Assembly: GCA_030248215.1 (NCBI GenBank)
Contig: JASANG010000783.1
Span: forward strand, 62,001 to 126,000
DNA length: 64,000 nt
Reading direction: 5' to 3'
From: Enoplolaimus lenunculus
Lineage: Eukaryota; Nematoda; Enoplea; Enoplida; Thoracostomopsidae
A program made the position numbers and the translations under genes. This document shows positions 60,430 to 64,000 of the stretch, piece after piece. The notes beneath the pieces are model-generated. The model was not told the origin of the DNA. It did not search any database and saw nothing but the letters and a program-made list of their open reading frames with translations. The stretch's first letter is position 1. The number at the start of each line of letters is the position of its first letter.

Positions 60430-63400
60430 ATGGAGGCTTCAGAACAGACTGCAGATGAAGGATATCGCTGGGAAGCGGGATATGAAAAGTCGTGGTAAGA
60501 CACATCTAAAAGTTCAATGCTTTGTACCTTAAAACTGATTAAGACAGAACTAATGCTATGTTGTGGCAACGTCAGAAAATACGGGTCCGCGTGTCGTAGC
60601 ATTATTGATATTTGCGTACATATCCCACATTCCATTCCAATCGAAATTCGGAAGCCTGACAGTTTTCGGAAAATTGTTAGCATTTATATGTGCAGTGAAG
60701 TTTCGCCGAAAGCTGAGATTATGCTAGTAATCGCTCGTAAAAACCAAATGGTTAAACCACCAGCACCGCAATCTAATGAATAAAATACAGTCATTGGACT
60801 AAGCAAGCTTGTTTTTATTGCACTTTGTACCAAGCCCTGCGGTTTTGTTAACAATTTGAGAACATTACCTTGCTAGCTTTATAATATATCAATCGTTGGT
60901 GGTGTTTGAAGGGAAACGCTGAAGGAAAACGAACATGGCTCGCTTGAGAGTAGTATTGTCGAATATATTAACAAAGCCAAACGCAAAAGAATGCTGGAAA
61001 GACAAGGAAGTAAACGCCTTGGAATGGTAAAGTTTTGGTATGTATTTTTGCTAAGGTATTATCTTTTAAGCAAAACTGTTTAGGAAATGAAACTTGACTT
61101 TGGGCATAAGCTGTGCGTTTTTCTTAATATATTCACTTCTGTTTAAATATCAATAACTATACGGCCTAAAACGAATTTTCATGATTTTATGACAAATGAT
61201 TCTGTATAAATGTAACATTTTTAGTTATTTGCTCTTTTATTCTGTGTATGTTAGTTGTACTTTTATATCAGTTTTAGATGAGACACGTTTTCATCGTAAT
61301 GGATGTTTCCGAATCTATGAACAATAATGATATGTTTCCAACTCGCCAGGATGTGTCAAAAAAGGTTAGAGCGCTGTGCGGAGCCTACACGTATTTTGCT
61401 AATTATCTATCTTCAAATAAATAATGTTAAACTTATTAACATAGCTTGAAGAGGACAGCTACGTGCTCAAGATTTATAATACAGTGCTTAGCAAGCATTT
61501 TACAGCCCGTCGCATTCTTTCATCGAAGAATGAGAAAAAATTTTCCTCAAGCGCTGCATTCGTGGTGTTTATCTGCCCACAAGGCGGTGTTCTGTCCCCT
61601 TTGCTGTGGTATATATCTGTTAGTGCAGTTAGCAAAAGCAGCTGTATTTGGTCACACATATTCAGACGATGTGATATTAGTACAGGGCACATCGTTAGAA
61701 ATTGCAGCCCGTAGTATAAATTGGGCACTAAAAACAGTCCATGACTGATGCACAAAGAATGGCTTGGAGGTTCAAGCATCTAAGACACGTTTGATATATT
61801 TTTCATGCAGACGGAAAATTTGTGTCGTTCCAGATATCTTTCTTAGTCTACGGAAACTCAGCTTTAGCAAGGAAGTCAAGTACTTAAGTGTCGTCTTTGA
61901 CTCAAAACTAAACATATACTTCTCATATTCAGTACATTAGTCGGAATAATGTTCGTAATCTTATGATATGTTAAAGATCATAGGGAAAAATTGGGGATTA
62001 CGGCCTAAATTTTTTGGCATTTATACAATTTAGTAGTCCTGCCATCTATGTTACACGGTGTAGTAGTATGGTGGCATAGGACTTGAATTAAACATGTAGA
62101 AACGTATCTAACCAAGGTACAACGTATGACTCTTAAGTATGAATTGAGGTGTTTTTGGTATATTTCCAATTAGTAAAAGATGTAAACATGAGGCAATAAA
62201 AGATTTTTGTCGATTACACTCTATGGGCTTATGATGGGGAGATATTTCCGAAACTAAGTACAATTTAATTCGAGAATTAGCTTTAGGCTCGTCAGAATTG
62301 GCTTTTGTACATTGTGATCACAAGGATAAATTCTCATAAAAGTACTGCTGCTGGTATTTATATTCTCGATTTTGTTCATATCCATGTTCCACTTTGATCT
62401 TTTTGTTCTGTTTTCCAGGTAGAGGTTATCGCCATTGTGAAATGTGTTTCCTATTATCCTACTTGTTAAGCCGTGGAGTTAAGAAAAGCGAATTGTTGTT
62501 TTTAGCGATAATCAAACTGCAATTACGTATAGCATTTGACAACTGCCTAATTCGATACCGCGTGTAACTGTACATGCGTACTTTTATATTTCATTTTAGT
62601 TGCTTAGCGACTTTGTTGATGAATTTCTTGATCAAAATCCGCTTGGTCAGTTGGGTGTTATTATAACAAAAGACAAAAAATCGGAGCGCCTTGTCGAACT
62701 CACAGGTATGACTTCTGCGTTCTGTTTCTTTGATGTGATATAAGATGGCATTGCTTTTTAAATTATAAGTTAACGTTAAAACGACTTGTATGCTTATTTG
62801 CGCTTGTTGTGTTACCAGTATTGGACGACCCGTTAAGCAGCAATGCACTCAGAAGCAATTTAATCTGCTTGCGATAAATTGAAATTTACAATACATATAT
62901 ACAATGTCGATCAGTCAAACGCGACTATAATTCGTAAACGCCAAGTTAACTCAACACAAGGCCGATGACTACTGCTATTTTTTAAACAGGCACGGGTTTT
63001 TGGGATTTTCTTGTGTCAGTATATACTGTTTTTTGCCTTAACATGTAACCATACAATTTTCTTTATTGAGCAGAAGGTTGGTTATGCAAAATTATTATTG
63101 AATTGAAAAGAAATCTTTCGGTTGTTCGTCGTATACTCGCGCTACGTGAAAATGAGAGTTCAAGAACTTGTTGAATGACGTGGTAAATGTTAATACCTTA
63201 ACTTGTTTTCCAACAAACACACATTTCTGTCTCTGATTAACGCAGCATAAGTTCGTTGGCCAGAACTATAAACCTAAAGCGGATTAATAGACATAGAACT
63301 CCACTAAATATATAACCTGTCAAAAGTGAAAAGTGCGTATAAACTTATAACCTTAACCGGCTTTTTGCCAGGTGTAAGCAAAACAAACGATTGTTGATGT

Positions 63401-63570
63401 TACGTACTACCAGTAATAATATGTTTATCTAAGCTGACAAAGTTGATAACTTTCTATGTTCCAGGAAACTCTCGAAAATTACAATCTGCGTTGGAGAAAG
63501 CGGGAAACATGTCATGTAACGGCGAACCATCATTGCGTCATTCGTTGGGGACTGCTTTTGCTGGATTAAA
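60430..63570 (+). CDS. GTF2H2: TFIIH subunit p44, N-terminal part
   Basis: p44 is a core TFIIH subunit that activates the XPD helicase in nucleotide excision repair and transcription. Five exons join in frame: 60430-60494, 60912-61026, 61278-61364, 62600-62705 and 63465-63570 (about 159 residues). They match the human N-terminus: YRWEAGYEKSW, INKAKRKRMLERQGSKRLGM, the start of the von Willebrand A-like domain MRHVFIVMDVSESM, FLDQNPLGQLGVIITKDKKS and NMSCNGEPSLRHSLGTAF. The remaining von Willebrand A portion and the C-terminal zinc-binding RING-like part are not in the window; the gene continues past the right edge. Intron 3 carries a decayed LINE. The last exon ends in AA before GTTAGT, and that donor region is duplicated in tandem just downstream. 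Confidence 0.93.
61490..62340 (+). mobile_element. Decayed LINE reverse transcriptase, Jockey/I-like
   Basis: Inside GTF2H2 intron 3, on the same strand, conceptual translation shows CPQGGVLSPLLW, the catalytic-type YSDDVILVQGTSLEIAARSI, then DWCTKNGLEVQASKTRLIYF and VKYLSVVFDSKLN, in the order of a non-LTR reverse transcriptase of the Jockey/I group. The pieces lie in different frames with stops, so it is dead. No endonuclease domain, 5' end or poly-A tail was found, so it is a fragment of roughly 850 bases. Confidence 0.8.
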
Positions 63571-63664
63571 GTTAGTTTTCTACGTTATATTAAAAATCGT
63601 ATGGTCCGAAGTTTTAAAGTTAGTTTTGTACATTATATTCAAAATCGTATGGTCCGAAGTTTGC
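63567..63664 (+). repeat. Tandem duplication spanning the exon 5 donor of GTF2H2
   Basis: A unit of about 48 bases starting AAAGTTAGTTTT and containing AATCGTATGGTCCGAAGTTT occurs twice in a row with few differences. The first copy contains the in-frame donor (AA before GTTAGT at 63571), so the second copy offers an identical competing donor downstream. Confidence 0.85.
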
Positions 63665-64000
63665 AATTAATTATACTTAAAAGTAGCTCAACTTGCTTGT
63701 AAAGTTTTAAACGCTCAGTGTCTCTTAATTTTGTTTGTAGGTTACACCAGGTCCTGTGGTTTGCTTTTCATTGGAATTTAAAATTTTGCATATGGAGCAA
63801 CGAACTCTTGTTTCTTTGTATGTTTGCCACGAATTTTGAACCAAAATGTTATGAGGAAAAATGTAACAAATCGATCAGTTAAAATTTTACTTTCGAGATC
63901 ACTTAAAGCAAAAAACCCTATTATAACTCGAGTGTATGGGCATTAACTTGCCGGTCCATGCTTTTACAAGAAGATCCAGGCATATGACTCCAGGATTATC
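63665..64000. other. Right edge, presumed GTF2H2 intron
   Basis: I find no match to the next part of p44 here, so intron 5 probably runs past the window. The stretch is AT-rich with no other visible feature. Confidence 0.5.

Noticed and set aside
60517-60783. 88-codon open frame in GTF2H2 intron 1
   Set aside because: No recognisable motif, and the neighbouring exons join across it in the correct phase.

Overview
The window is nuclear DNA of an invertebrate animal. It is AT-rich, protein genes are split by many GT-AG introns (60 donors reconstructed), and every gene I can identify is a conserved animal gene. The species is not certain. Acceptors are short (TTTTAG, TTTCAG, TTACAG) with no long pyrimidine tract, about one donor in six reads GTTAG, and several start codons sit just after an acceptor-like AG. 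This suggests a lineage with spliced-leader trans-splicing, such as tunicates or nematodes, but does not prove it.

Layout, left to right. 1-1898 holds three copies of a palindromic TA-flanked MITE. 1899-7050 (+) is a five-exon TMEM26-like membrane protein gene. 7051-11096 is repeats. 11097-14185 (+) is MSH2, with 911 codons in one exon. 16440-17744 (+) is a compact ERI3-like DEDDh exonuclease. 17745-21036 holds hAT-like and foldback elements. 21037-31347 (-) is the complete 19-exon peroxisomal Lon protease LONP2, ending in SKL. 32824-47602 (-) is the complete 28-exon WASHC5 (strumpellin). 47735-48139 (-) is single-exon BLOC1S6 (pallidin), 132 bases upstream of WASHC5 on the same strand. 48712-49606 is a foldback element with identical 160-base inverted ends. 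49660-53163 is an 18-base minisatellite of roughly 190 units, next to that element. 55261-58373 (-) is B3GNTL1. 60430 to beyond the right edge (+) is the N-terminal half of GTF2H2 (TFIIH p44), with a decayed LINE reverse transcriptase in one intron.

The genes do not form one pathway. MSH2 and GTF2H2 act in DNA repair and transcription, and WASHC5 and BLOC1S6 both act on endosomes. The BLOC1S6-WASHC5 pair is close enough to be a candidate two-gene operon with a shared endosomal theme.

I found no new protein system. The most unusual material is the repeat landscape. Several unrelated short element families share one design: inverted ends, sometimes hAT-like, around an interior made of many degenerate copies of one short word (CCGGAA, CCGATG, TTAGGC, AACCGCGG, GAGTCAAATTGACTC, TGTCTTGAA). 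One copy has a perfect 8-base target duplication. No LTR retrovirus-like element, Polinton, CRISPR array or rRNA gene was recognised.
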